This document shows positions 55,493 through 62,724 of a stretch of 64,000 nucleotides of DNA, in pieces. How positions within the stretch are numbered: the stretch's first letter is position 1; every line of letters starts with the position of its first letter. Made by a program: the position numbers and the translations under genes. The notes beneath the pieces are model-generated. The model was not told where the DNA came from, made no database searches, and saw only the letters and a list, made by a program, of their open reading frames with translations. Source of the stretch: Brevundimonas poindexterae (GTDB taxonomy: Bacteria; Pseudomonadota; Alphaproteobacteria; Caulobacterales; Caulobacteraceae); assembly GCF_020524625.1 (NCBI RefSeq), contig NZ_JAIVLL010000002.1, forward strand, positions 248,001 to 312,000, read 5' to 3'.

Positions 55493-55559
55493 GGCGACGC
55501 GCAGCGGCGCCCCTGCGCGACGACCCGGAGCGAAGCGGAGGGCGGTGGAGCGCGCAGCG
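55493..55559. repeat. Inserted palindromic segment after uvrB
   Basis: A 67-bp GC-rich segment lies between the new uvrB stop and the old tail. It contains GCGACGCGCAGCG / CGCTGCGCG-type palindromic pieces and GGAGCGAAGCGGAGGGCGGTGGAGCGCGCAGCGCGG, a short-repeat style common in Caulobacterales intergenic elements. It explains the displacement of the uvrB 3' end. Confidence 0.7.
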
Positions 55560-55712
55560 CGGAACCAGATCAAGAAGATGAAGGCCCTCGACCTGGAATT
55601 CGCCAACGAAATGCTGACCGGCGCCGGCGAAGAGGTCGACAAGTCCGCCCCGAAGCGCTGGCGCGCCGAAGCGGCGGCCGAGAAGGCGGAGGCGTTCCGG
55701 AAGGGGCGGTAG
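55560..55712 (+). pseudogene. Displaced ancestral uvrB 3' end
   Basis: This stretch codes, in a frame shifted by one relative to uvrB, for RNQIKKMKALDLEFANEMLTG followed by KRWRAEAAAEKAEAFRKGR and a TAG at 55710-55712. It parallels the uvrB codons for [18 protein letters not shown] at a constant 133-bp offset. It is therefore a remnant of the original gene end, cut off by an insertion that supplied a substitute UVR tail. No start codon serves it. Confidence 0.8.
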
Positions 55713-55733
55713 GGGGGCTCGGATTCCGCTAGA

Positions 55734-56825
55734 CTAATAGAAAGTGGGAGGTCCGATCATATCTGCAGCTGTCAAAACGAATTCTTTTTCCTGCAGCTTG
55801 GCTGCAGATTTGATATCCATAGATAGCCCTACGAGTTTGTAGCAGTATTCGTTGCAAACGATTAGTGCGTCTCGTCCGCTCTTGCTGTATTCTACGTAGC
55901 TTTTAAGCGATGCTTTTATACCTTCTTCATCGCGGTACGCGATGAGTTTTTTGGGTGGGCTCCGAACCGAGCCGTCCGCCGCCAGCAAGGGAAGGTGAAT
56001 GGTCGGAAGGAGCTTCCCCCCCGGTCCTTTCAGGCCTTTCAGTTCTGCAAAATGGTGTTCTTGGCTTTGAGATACAGGCGCCACATGCACGACATGGTTT
56101 CTGAGATCGCTCAGCTCCCGAAGCCACCCTTCTGTGGTGCTTTTCAAAACTGCCACGACAAGTGGATGATCTACTGTTTTTGCGTGTTTTCTAAGCCCCG
56201 CAATGCTGGTAATATCGGGAGTCTCGCGCTTCAGTAATACCCGCCAAATTGTCTCTGCCAATACGTCTCGAAATGCTGAGGCATCAGAGAGAAATGCATG
56301 GACGGCTGCGTCGATATAGGTGGTCCACCCGTTGTCGAAGTGGTTTCCGATTTCTGTTGGAGAAGGCCTCGAAACCGCAGAATGCAGACTTTGATTGTAC
56401 GCCTCGCTAAGCTGCCTAAGTCGTATTGGGAGCAACTTTAGATAGGTTCTGATCTTCCCAGCCAGCAGTGTCAGAACGTAATCTGAACTCCCATTCGCGG
56501 CGTGCTTAACATTGCTCCATGATCGCTCGGCATGCAGGTCGTAGAATCCAAAGCCGGATCGGTATGCACGCCAGTCGGGTGGCTCTACCTCCGCGAAAGC
56601 GTGGTTTTGGATAAAGTCGACACCCAGCACCTCAAAGCCAAAATTTTGAAGCGCACCGTAAAGATTCGCATACGGGGGCGTCTTGAAATGCCCAAGCCGG
56701 TGGTCTGGGCCTACTTCAATCCAGACCTTTTCATCGTTTAAGTCGACTGCTCTGAGGCCTCCGCTTAGGTGTATTATCCTTAGAGCAGGAACCCTTTTTG
56801 TTGGGGGGCTATCGGGGGTAGTCAA
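55734..56825 (-). CDS. HEPN-like protein of restriction-modification cassette
   Basis: A 363-residue protein, strikingly AT-richer than the surrounding genes and with atypical codons, so probably acquired. Residues 238-250 (LSDLRNHVVHVAP) contain Arg242-X4-His247, the ribonuclease motif of HEPN domains, within a helical region. The N-terminal part is unassigned. The TTG at 56825 is the only reasonable start and lies four codons after the MT-A70 stop, in the same frame. Position as third gene after a nuclease and methyltransferase suggests an abortive-infection-type role. HEPN assignment is by motif only. Confidence 0.65.
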   Translation of the reverse strand: MTTPDSPPTKRVPALRIIHLSGGLRAVDLNDEKVWIEVGPDHRLGHFKTPPYANLYGALQNFGFEVLGVDFIQNHAFAEVEPPDWRAYRSGFGFYDLHAERSWSNVKHAANGSSDYVLTLLAGKIRTYLKLLPIRLRQLSEAYNQSLHSAVSRPSPTEIGNHFDNGWTTYIDAAVHAFLSDASAFRDVLAETIWRVLLKRETPDITSIAGLRKHAKTVDHPLVVAVLKSTTEGWLRELSDLRNHVVHVAPVSQSQEHHFAELKGLKGPGGKLLPTIHLPLLAADGSVRSPPKKLIAYRDEEGIKASLKSYVEYSKSGRDALIVCNEYCYKLVGLSMDIKSAAKLQEKEFVLTAADMIGPPTFY

Positions 56826-56837
56826 TGGCCGCTCACA

Positions 56838-57485
56838 TCATTCCGCCGCCACTGCCGAGTTGTACGCATACGTCTTCCATGTCGGCGCATAGGTCTCGTC
56901 CGCCTGATTGCCCCAGACGGCCCAGCCGGGCCGTTCGCCGCGCGCGAACAGTTCAAGGTATGGGCCGGGGCTGCACCGTTCGACCAGATCGTACTGCTCG
57001 TCCGGTTTGCGGCTGTGTTCGCGCTTGCGGGTCTGGATCATATTGACCTGGCTGCGACCGGGGGCCTCGGTGCGGGCGTTCTTGCCGCGCGTTCCGAACA
57101 GGATCAGCTCGGTCACATTGCGAAAATAGAAGCCCACACCGCGGCCGTCTGAGCCGCCGTCCTTGCGGATTTTGTGCCAGACCAGATTGGATTTGTACTG
57201 GAACCCCCAGGCCTCCATGACCCTCAACCCTTCGGGCAGGAGGGCGTTGGGCACCCACATGTAAAGGTGGGCCGTATCCTGCGAGACCTCAGCCACCGGC
57301 AGGGCGCAGATATCGTCCAGCGTCATAGTCGGATAACGGTTCAGCCGCTTGTGCTCAGGCGCGACCTTGCCGGTGCGGTTCTGAAACTGCCAAGGCGGGT
57401 CGGCGAGGATGGTGCGGAACCGACGATCTCCTGCGAACCGCCGCAGATCGCATGCGGCATCCGAAAGCTGTGAATCATAAGCCAT
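56838..57485 (-). CDS. MT-A70 family DNA N6-adenine methyltransferase
   Basis: A 215-residue methyltransferase. The catalytic DPPW motif is in ILADPPWQFQNRTG (about residue 30). FFRNVTELILFGTRGK, RKREHSRKPDEQYDLVERCSPGPYLELFARGERPGWAVWGN complete the MT-A70 fold. It is smaller than eukaryotic METTL3-type enzymes, as usual for phage and bacterial DNA methylases. It is the middle gene between a BglII-like nuclease and a HEPN-like protein. The product most likely protects DNA from that nuclease; the recognition site is unknown. Confidence 0.9.
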   Translation of the reverse strand: MAYDSQLSDAACDLRRFAGDRRFRTILADPPWQFQNRTGKVAPEHKRLNRYPTMTLDDICALPVAEVSQDTAHLYMWVPNALLPEGLRVMEAWGFQYKSNLVWHKIRKDGGSDGRGVGFYFRNVTELILFGTRGKNARTEAPGRSQVNMIQTRKREHSRKPDEQYDLVERCSPGPYLELFARGERPGWAVWGNQADETYAPTWKTYAYNSAVAAE

Positions 57486-57521
57486 AGGCGACCCCGCATT
57501 GCGAAGGAATCAGTCCTGCGC

Positions 57522-57560
57522 GTTACCCACGGTAACGTTGATGTAGGCCGAGAGCCTACA
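57522..57560. promoter_or_regulatory. Two inverted repeats between nuclease and methylase genes
   Basis: GTTACC-CAC-GGTAAC (57522-57536) and TGTAGGC-CGAGA-GCCTACA (57542-57560) are perfect inverted repeats with 6- and 7-bp arms. They lie 37-75 bp upstream of the methyltransferase ATG. In restriction-modification loci such sites often bind a controller or the methyltransferase itself, allowing early methylation before nuclease build-up. No separate controller gene is visible. Confidence 0.6.
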
Positions 57561-57628
57561 GGGTTCTTACTTTGTTCCGGAAAAAATGTCTACGCACTGG
57601 ATACGCGATTGATACGGAACTGAGCCGG

Positions 57629-58438
57629 TCAGTCTGCGACGCAGCGCGGAGTGATACCGAATACCAGCACCGGGCAGGCGCCATTTCGCCCTGCGTTCAG
57701 GCGGTACAACAGCTTGCCCATCCATGTGGTGCTGGCGCCGTACTTGCCGGCTGTAGGGCGCGGCTTGCCATCCTTGGTTTCTACTTTTCCGCTCTTGGTC
57801 AGGGCTGGGCCCAAGCCCCGAATGAAGTCGGTCATCTCAGTGCCCCGAGTCACCAGAACGCCTACGTCGATCACACCGGTCTGGGCAAAGGCACTGAAGG
57901 CGTACAGGTCGCGGTCGAAGGTCTGATCCTTGCTATTCCACTCGAGATCGAACGCAACCTTGCCCTTCACGTAATCGACCTTGTGGCCATCCAGGTATTT
58001 TTCTCGCTTGATGATTTCCGGATCTGTCTTCTCGAACCGGGGCTTGGCCAATGGTCTTCCCGATTTGCCAACAGTCACAAACCTCTTGGAAATTTTCTGG
58101 ACGTGAAGATCGCCACGAATGATTGTCTCGCGCCAGTCCTTGGGCCGAAGGGCCGCTGACAACAGCTTTGGGATTTCGGACTCATTGCCGCCAGCCGTGC
58201 GGATCATTGTTTCGGTGATCTCGAAAGCCCTGAGTGCGTCGCAAAGCTCCGCAAACTCCCCCGGGTGGCTCTCGGCGAGGATGGTCGCCGCGCTGCGGTA
58301 GCTATAGACCTCGTACTTCTGCAGTAGGTCTGGCGGGATCTTGGCGTCCACCAGCCGCTGAGGGTCAGCGGCTTCGCTCGGCTTCATTGCGACTTCGTCG
58401 CGGGAAACCTCGTCCTCGAAATCGTCTTCTTCGGCCAT
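57629..58438 (-). CDS. BglII/BstYI-family type II restriction endonuclease
   Basis: A 269-residue nuclease. From the ATG at 58438 a short acidic leader is followed by a helical N-terminal half. The catalytic segment DYVKGKVAFDLEWNSKDQTFDRDL contains Asp155, Glu166, Asn168 and Lys170, corresponding to the Asp...Glu-x-Gln active site of BglII. The longer frame upstream has no support. It is the promoter-proximal gene of the cassette with the MT-A70 methyltransferase 143 bp downstream. Recognition sequence is not predictable, but GATC-containing sites are the rule in the family. Confidence 0.85.
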   Translation of the reverse strand: MAEEDDFEDEVSRDEVAMKPSEAADPQRLVDAKIPPDLLQKYEVYSYRSAATILAESHPGEFAELCDALRAFEITETMIRTAGGNESEIPKLLSAALRPKDWRETIIRGDLHVQKISKRFVTVGKSGRPLAKPRFEKTDPEIIKREKYLDGHKVDYVKGKVAFDLEWNSKDQTFDRDLYAFSAFAQTGVIDVGVLVTRGTEMTDFIRGLGPALTKSGKVETKDGKPRPTAGKYGASTTWMGKLLYRLNAGRNGACPVLVFGITPRCVAD

Positions 58439-59068
58439 CGTAGGAAGGTGCGCCGGATTCCATCCAAAGTTCAAGCAAGGGCAGTTGCACGCCCACCCAA
58501 CACCCCCAACCATCCGCACCGCCCCCCATTTCCCCCGCCCTTTCAACACCCCTCCCGCTTCTCGCACCGTTTTGCTCGCCCGGGTCGGGGGGTGTGGCAG
58601 GCTGCTCGGGTCCCGTCGCGGGGGAGGGCGCTCGGCCGGCGTTCGATGCGGCGGCGGGAGCGGATGGAGCGGGGCTTGTTTGCTTGGCCTATCGCTCGCG
58701 CCGCGGGCGCTCGCTGCTTGAGGCCGTTTGGTCGCGGGCTACGGGTAAACCTCGCGGATGCGAGCCGGGTCAGAGCCAGCAAGGCCGACACCACCCCGCC
58801 TCCGGGTGCGGGTGACGTCGAAGGGTCGGGGGGGATACCCGGCCGGTCCAGGGAAGGCGCCGCCGGCGCCTCCTGCCCGCCGGGGGCGCTGCGGTAAGGC
58901 CCGAACACGGCCACCCGACGCAAGCTCCCGGAAAACCGTCTGCGCGGGGCGTCAGTCTTCGTCGAAACGGTATTCCATAGAAACTCCGGGCGAAGGCCCG
59001 GCGTCCCGCCGCCCTCCCCACCGCTGCCGGAAACGGCAGGGGCGTAGAGGCATGTCCGTTCCCGAACT
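58439..59068. other. Gene-free repeat-rich stretch
   Basis: About 630 bp carry only overlapping, weakly biased frames. The stretch holds the second copy of the 31-bp dispersed repeat (58693-58723), a GGGCGAAGGCCC hairpin (about 58989-59000) and GC-rich short repeats. No gene, RNA or terminator was recognised. The left part next to the nuclease gene is CT-rich (CCCCCA/CCCGCCC), which could be an mRNA leader. Confidence 0.6.
58693..58723. repeat. 31-bp dispersed repeat, intergenic copy
   Basis: This copy differs at two of 31 positions from the one within thiD (43509-43539) and lies in the same orientation on the plus strand. It starts CGCTCGCGCCGCGG and ends GCTGCTTGAGG. Being outside any gene, it shows that the repeat is a mobile or amplified sequence rather than thiD-derived. 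Confidence 0.7.
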
Positions 59069-59215
59069 CCTCCCCCCTCGGGGGAGGGGGACCGTCCGCA
59101 GCCCGCAGGGCGAAGGAGGGTGAAGGGGGCAGCGCCGCCGTCTGCCACTCGGGCGCCGATGCCCCGCGTCGGCCCCCTCCACCGCTTCGCGGTTCCCCTC
59201 CCCCGAGGGGGGAGG
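59069..59215. repeat. REPIN/MITE-like palindromic element, copy B
   Basis: A 147-bp element with 25-bp terminal inverted repeats (59069-59093 and 59191-59215) that differ at one position. Each end forms a local CCCCC-TCG-GGGGG-type hairpin, and ACCGCTTCGCGGT makes an inner hairpin. It is the same family as copy A at 28.9 kb, sharing the GGGGGAGGGGGACC / GGTxxxCCCCTCCCCC pattern. It has no coding capacity. Confidence 0.85.
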
Positions 59216-59256
59216 AATGACCGCCCTGCCCTCCTTCCCGAAAAGGATCCCCGCCC

Positions 59257-59445
59257 ATGCCGCATCCCCGACCGGCCCGTCCGGCCCCTGACCCGGAAGA
59301 CGACGGCTCCCCGGAGGAGCTGGAAGCCCTGCGCGCCGAGCTGCGCGACCGGATGGCGCATCATCAGGCCGCGGTCGCGCGCCTGCTGGCCCACCGCGCC
59401 GCCGGCACAGATCCCTGGCGTTCCCCTCCCCCACCCGCCGCTTGA
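59257..59445 (+). CDS. Small hypothetical protein
   Basis: A 62-residue protein starting at an ATG preceded by AAGGATCC. The Pro-rich ends surround a helix (SPEELEALRAELRDRMAHHQAAVARLLAHRA). It lies 53 bp before the amidohydrolase gene and could be its leader partner or a separate short gene. No family known. The Pro/Ala-rich ends are composition-driven, so reality is uncertain. Confidence 0.45.
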   Translation: MPHPRPARPAPDPEDDGSPEELEALRAELRDRMAHHQAAVARLLAHRAAGTDPWRSPPPPAA

Positions 59446-59498
59446 CCTGAGGCCGCAACGGTTGCACCCCGGTCGCCCGATCTGACGGAGGCGACCCC

Positions 59499-61184
59499 AT
59501 GCGCGCGACCATCCTTCCTTGTGCCCTTTCGGCCCTGCTGCTGGCGGTGCCCGGCGGGGCGCTGGCCCAGGACATGCTGATCCGGGGCGGGCCGGTTTAC
59601 ACGGGCGTCGAGGCAGCGCCCTCGGCCGAGGTGGTGCTGGTGCGGGACGGGCGGATCGCCTTTGTCGGGGCGGCGGCGGACCTGCCCGATCACGCCGGGG
59701 TGCCGGTCGTGGACCTGAAGGGCGCGGCCCTCTTTCCCGGCTTTACCGACGGCCATGCGCATCTGGACGGCATCGGCGCGCGCGAGATGACGCTGAACCT
59801 CGAGGGCGCGGCCTCGGTGGCCGAGGCCATGGCGCGGCTGGAGGCCTGGGCGGTAGCGCACCCCGAGGGGCCGATCATCGGCCGGGGCTGGATCGAGACC
59901 CACTGGCCCGAGGGGCGGTTCCTGACGGCGGCCGATCTGGATGCGGCGGCGCCGGGCCGGTTCGTGATGCTGAGGCGCGCCGACGGCCATGCGGCCGTGG
60001 TTTCGACCCCGGTGCTGGACCTGTCGGGCATCGATGCCGGGACGGTGGCCCCGGAGGGCGGCGAGATCCTGAAGGGGCCGGACGGGCAGCCGACCGGCCT
60101 GCTGGTCGATGCGGCCATGGGCCTGCTGCGCGCGCCCGAGGGCTATCGGGACTCGCCCGCTGCCCCGCGCGAGGTCTATCGCGCCGGCTTTGCCGTCTAT
60201 GCCCGCTATGGCTGGACCGGCCTCCATTTCATGAGCGCGCCCTGGGGGGATGTGCCGCTGCTGGAGGAGATGGCCGAGGCGGGCGAGGCGCCGATCCGCG
60301 TCTACAACAGCGTGACGCCCGACGGGGCGGCCGCCCTGTTCGCCTCGGGCCCGCGCTCGGTCGCCGACGGGCGGGTCATCACGCGGGCGGTCAAGATGTA
60401 CGCCGACGGGGCGCTGGGCTCGCGCGGGGCGGCGCTGTTCGCCCCCTACTCCGACCGGCCCGACACCACGGGCCTGATGCAGATGACGCGCGAGGAGGCC
60501 GTGCCGGTCTATGAGGCGGCGCTGCGCTCGGGCATCCAGGTCGCGACCCACGCCATCGGCGATCGCGGCAATGCCTCGGTGGCCGAATGGTACGCCGAGG
60601 CGCTGGAGGCCGTGCCGGCGTCGGAGCGTCCGAACGGCGCGGATGTGCGCTGGCGGATCGAGCATGCGCAGATCCTGCGGCCCTCGGATTACCGCTGGTT
60701 CGTGGACCTGCCGACCATCGCCTCCATGCAGCCCAGCCACGCGATCGGCGATCTGCATTTCGCCCCGGCCCGGCTGGGCGATGCGCGCCTCGACGGCGCC
60801 TATGCCTGGCACAGCCTCGTGGACCTCGGCGTGATCGTGGTCGGCGGCTCGGACGCCCCCGTCGAGCGCGGCGATCCGGCCATCGAATTTTATGCCGCCG
60901 TGGCGCGCCGCGACCTGTCGGGCTTTCAGGGCCCCGACTGGCGGCCGGACGAGGCCGTGGACCGGATGACGGCCCTGCACATGTTCACCCTGTGGCCGGC
61001 CTATGCGTCCTTCCGCGAGGACGAGCTGGGCACCATCGAGGTCGGCAAGCGCGCCGACTTCACCGCCTTTGACATCGACCTGATGACCGCGCCCGAGGCC
61101 GAGCTGCCGAACGCGAAGGCCGTGCTGACCATCGTCGACGGCGAGGTCGTCTACCGCGCGGAAGACGACACCAGCAGGCCCTGA
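59499..61184 (+). CDS. Secreted amidohydrolase, YtcJ-like
   Basis: A 561-residue exported amidohydrolase. A signal peptide (to about residue 24) leads to the metal-binding start FTDGHAHLDGIG (HxH, about 85-90). The core has GWIETHWPEGRF, the metal-ligand-rich GALGSRGAALFAPYSD, HAIGDRGN and GGSDAPVE, and a C-terminal composite beta-sandwich returns to the N-terminal strand. This is the YtcJ-type (amidohydrolase 3) subclass, which hydrolyses C-N bonds of unknown natural substrates. The 3' end overlaps the convergent gspM by 34 bp. Confidence 0.9.
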   Translation: MRATILPCALSALLLAVPGGALAQDMLIRGGPVYTGVEAAPSAEVVLVRDGRIAFVGAAADLPDHAGVPVVDLKGAALFPGFTDGHAHLDGIGAREMTLNLEGAASVAEAMARLEAWAVAHPEGPIIGRGWIETHWPEGRFLTAADLDAAAPGRFVMLRRADGHAAVVSTPVLDLSGIDAGTVAPEGGEILKGPDGQPTGLLVDAAMGLLRAPEGYRDSPAAPREVYRAGFAVYARYGWTGLHFMSAPWGDVPLLEEMAEAGEAPIRVYNSVTPDGAAALFASGPRSVADGRVITRAVKMYADGALGSRGAALFAPYSDRPDTTGLMQMTREEAVPVYEAALRSGIQVATHAIGDRGNASVAEWYAEALEAVPASERPNGADVRWRIEHAQILRPSDYRWFVDLPTIASMQPSHAIGDLHFAPARLGDARLDGAYAWHSLVDLGVIVVGGSDAPVERGDPAIEFYAAVARRDLSGFQGPDWRPDEAVDRMTALHMFTLWPAYASFREDELGTIEVGKRADFTAFDIDLMTAPEAELPNAKAVLTIVDGEVVYRAEDDTSRP

Positions 61185-61618
61185 GCCTGCAGGGTCGCAT
61201 CGGCGTTTTCGGTGACGCTGATGGCGACCGCCTCGATACCGTGCTGGTCTTCCAGGGCGGCCAGCCAGCTGAACAGGGCCGCCGTCGGCGCCTGTTGGGC
61301 GCTGAACGCCAGACCGCCGTCCTCGCCGGGGGACAGTTCGACGGTCAGGCCCTCGGCCTCGGCCAGCGGACCGGCCACCTCGGCCAGCCGGGCCGGGTCC
61401 GAGGTGGCACCGGGCTGGAGGCGAGCCTCCGCCGCCGCGATCAGCCGGGTGGCCTCGGCGGCGTCGGCGCGTCGCTCCGCTGCCGCCTCGCGCCAGCCGT
61501 ACAGCGGCTGGATGAGGCCATAGAAGACCAGAATACCCCCGGCGATCAGCGCCAGCCCGATCAGCATCCAGCGCTCGCGCGGCGTCCGCCCCGCCAGCCA
61601 GTCCGTCACCGCCCTCAT
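61151..61618 (-). CDS. gspM: Type II secretion system protein M
   Basis: A 155-residue inner-membrane protein of the T2SS platform. A short cytoplasmic start (MRAVTDWLAGRTPRERW) precedes one helix (about 18-38). The periplasmic ferredoxin-like domain runs to the end (residues 80-155, LTVELSPGEDGG...AVAISV). It overlaps gspL as ATGA and overlaps the amidohydrolase at its 3' end by 34 bp. The gspJKLM order on this strand indicates a full T2SS cluster continuing beyond the window edge. Confidence 0.85.
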   Translation of the reverse strand: MRAVTDWLAGRTPRERWMLIGLALIAGGILVFYGLIQPLYGWREAAAERRADAAEATRLIAAAEARLQPGATSDPARLAEVAGPLAEAEGLTVELSPGEDGGLAFSAQQAPTAALFSWLAALEDQHGIEAVAISVTENADATLQAQGLLVSSSAR

Positions 61619-62724
61619 GCCTTCGCTCCCACCAAGATGTCGCTGGCGATGCGGTTGCCCTCCTCCAGCGTGGCTTCCTCGACCATGGACAGGCCGCGCG
61701 CCTCGATCGCCTCGCGGATGGCCTGCAGGTCCTGGAACGCCGCATAGCTGACCGTGGCCCGGACCCCGGCGACGGGATCGGCGGTCAGGCTGTCCAGCTC
61801 GGCCCCGGGCACGCCCTCCAGCGCCTGGAACAGGACCGAGGCGGCCACCGCCACCCCGCCCGGGGGCGGCGTCAGGGCCAGACGCCGCTGTGCCTCGTCC
61901 AGCGGATCGGCATCGGCGGCCATGTCGGGGAACAGGGCGCGGGCCCGCTCCGCCGCCGCGGCGTTCAGGCGGCTGGCGGCCATGTCGTCGCGGATGGCGG
62001 CCGCTGCGGCCAGCACCAGCGGCGAGAGCAACAGGGCCAGCGCCAGACCGGCGGCCAGCCGCCAGGCCTTCCACCCCTCGCCGGACACCGGACGGGACTG
62101 GCCGCCGCCGAGGTCGACCGGCGGGGCAAGAGCCGTCGCGATCAGTCGGGCCTCGACCGCGGCCTCGCTGTCGATCGGCTCGACGGTGCGACCGGCGGCG
62201 ATCACCGGCACCAGATCGGGCTGGACGGAAACGGCCAGCCCCTGCCCCCGCACGGCGACCGCCGGACCGAAGACGAGACTGCGCAGACGGTCAGCCTCCT
62301 CCGGTGCGTCCGGCACCAGACAGTCGGGCACGAGCGTCGCGCCCTCGACACCGAGCGTCGCCAGACGGCCGGTCCACTCGCCAAGACGGGCGTCGTCGAC
62401 CGCCGCCACCAGACGCGGCGAGCCTACGGCGTCAGGCCCGAGCGCGACCCGCATCGAGGCGGGATCGACCGCCAGATCCTCGCGCAGGGCCCAGAGCGCC
62501 GCAGCCCTCTGCTGGACCGCGCGTCCGGCGGGCAGGGTCAGCCAGCGCACCAGCACCTCGGTGCCCGGGACGATGGCCACCGTGCGCACGCGGGCGCCCG
62601 ACAGGACCGGGCCGTCCACGGACAGGTGCCCGCGCTCCAGCACCCGCCCGTCGTCGTCGAGCATCAGGAAGGGGGCGGCAGCCCCCGGGTCGGCAGGCAG
62701 CAGCACAAGGCGGGTTCGGCTCAT
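61615..62724 (-). CDS. gspL: Type II secretion system protein L
   Basis: A 369-residue bitopic protein linking the T2SS ATPase GspE to the inner-membrane platform. The N-terminal cytoplasmic actin-like domain includes VPGTEVLVRWLTLPAG and RSLVFGPAVAVRGQGLAVS. One helix (about 225-245) and a periplasmic domain with a C-terminal ferredoxin-like fold (LFQALEGVPGAELDSLTADP, VSYAAFQDLQAIREAI) follow. It overlaps both gspK and gspM by ATGA. The proteins should act in the secretion of periplasmic enzymes, perhaps including the S46 or amidohydrolase family, which is speculation. Confidence 0.9.
   Translation of the reverse strand: MSRTRLVLLPADPGAAAPFLMLDDDGRVLERGHLSVDGPVLSGARVRTVAIVPGTEVLVRWLTLPAGRAVQQRAAALWALREDLAVDPASMRVALGPDAVGSPRLVAAVDDARLGEWTGRLATLGVEGATLVPDCLVPDAPEEADRLRSLVFGPAVAVRGQGLAVSVQPDLVPVIAAGRTVEPIDSEAAVEARLIATALAPPVDLGGGQSRPVSGEGWKAWRLAAGLALALLLSPLVLAAAAAIRDDMAASRLNAAAAERARALFPDMAADADPLDEAQRRLALTPPPGGVAVAASVLFQALEGVPGAELDSLTADPVAGVRATVSYAAFQDLQAIREAIEARGLSMVEEATLEEGNRIASDILVGAKA

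Noticed and set aside
55712-58440. Integrative element with integrase beside uvrB
   Set aside because: No integrase, relaxase or phage gene is present; only the repeat-like replacement of the uvrB tail can be supported.
58952-58978. Tiny minus-strand ORF coding MEYRFDED as a leader peptide
   Set aside because: No attenuator, no downstream biosynthetic gene and no amino-acid bias that would suit a leader.
58448-59123. Overlapping plus-strand frames in the gene-free stretch
   Set aside because: Frames differ in codon bias from the genome and overlap repeats; the shared string with thiD is the 31-bp repeat, not homology.
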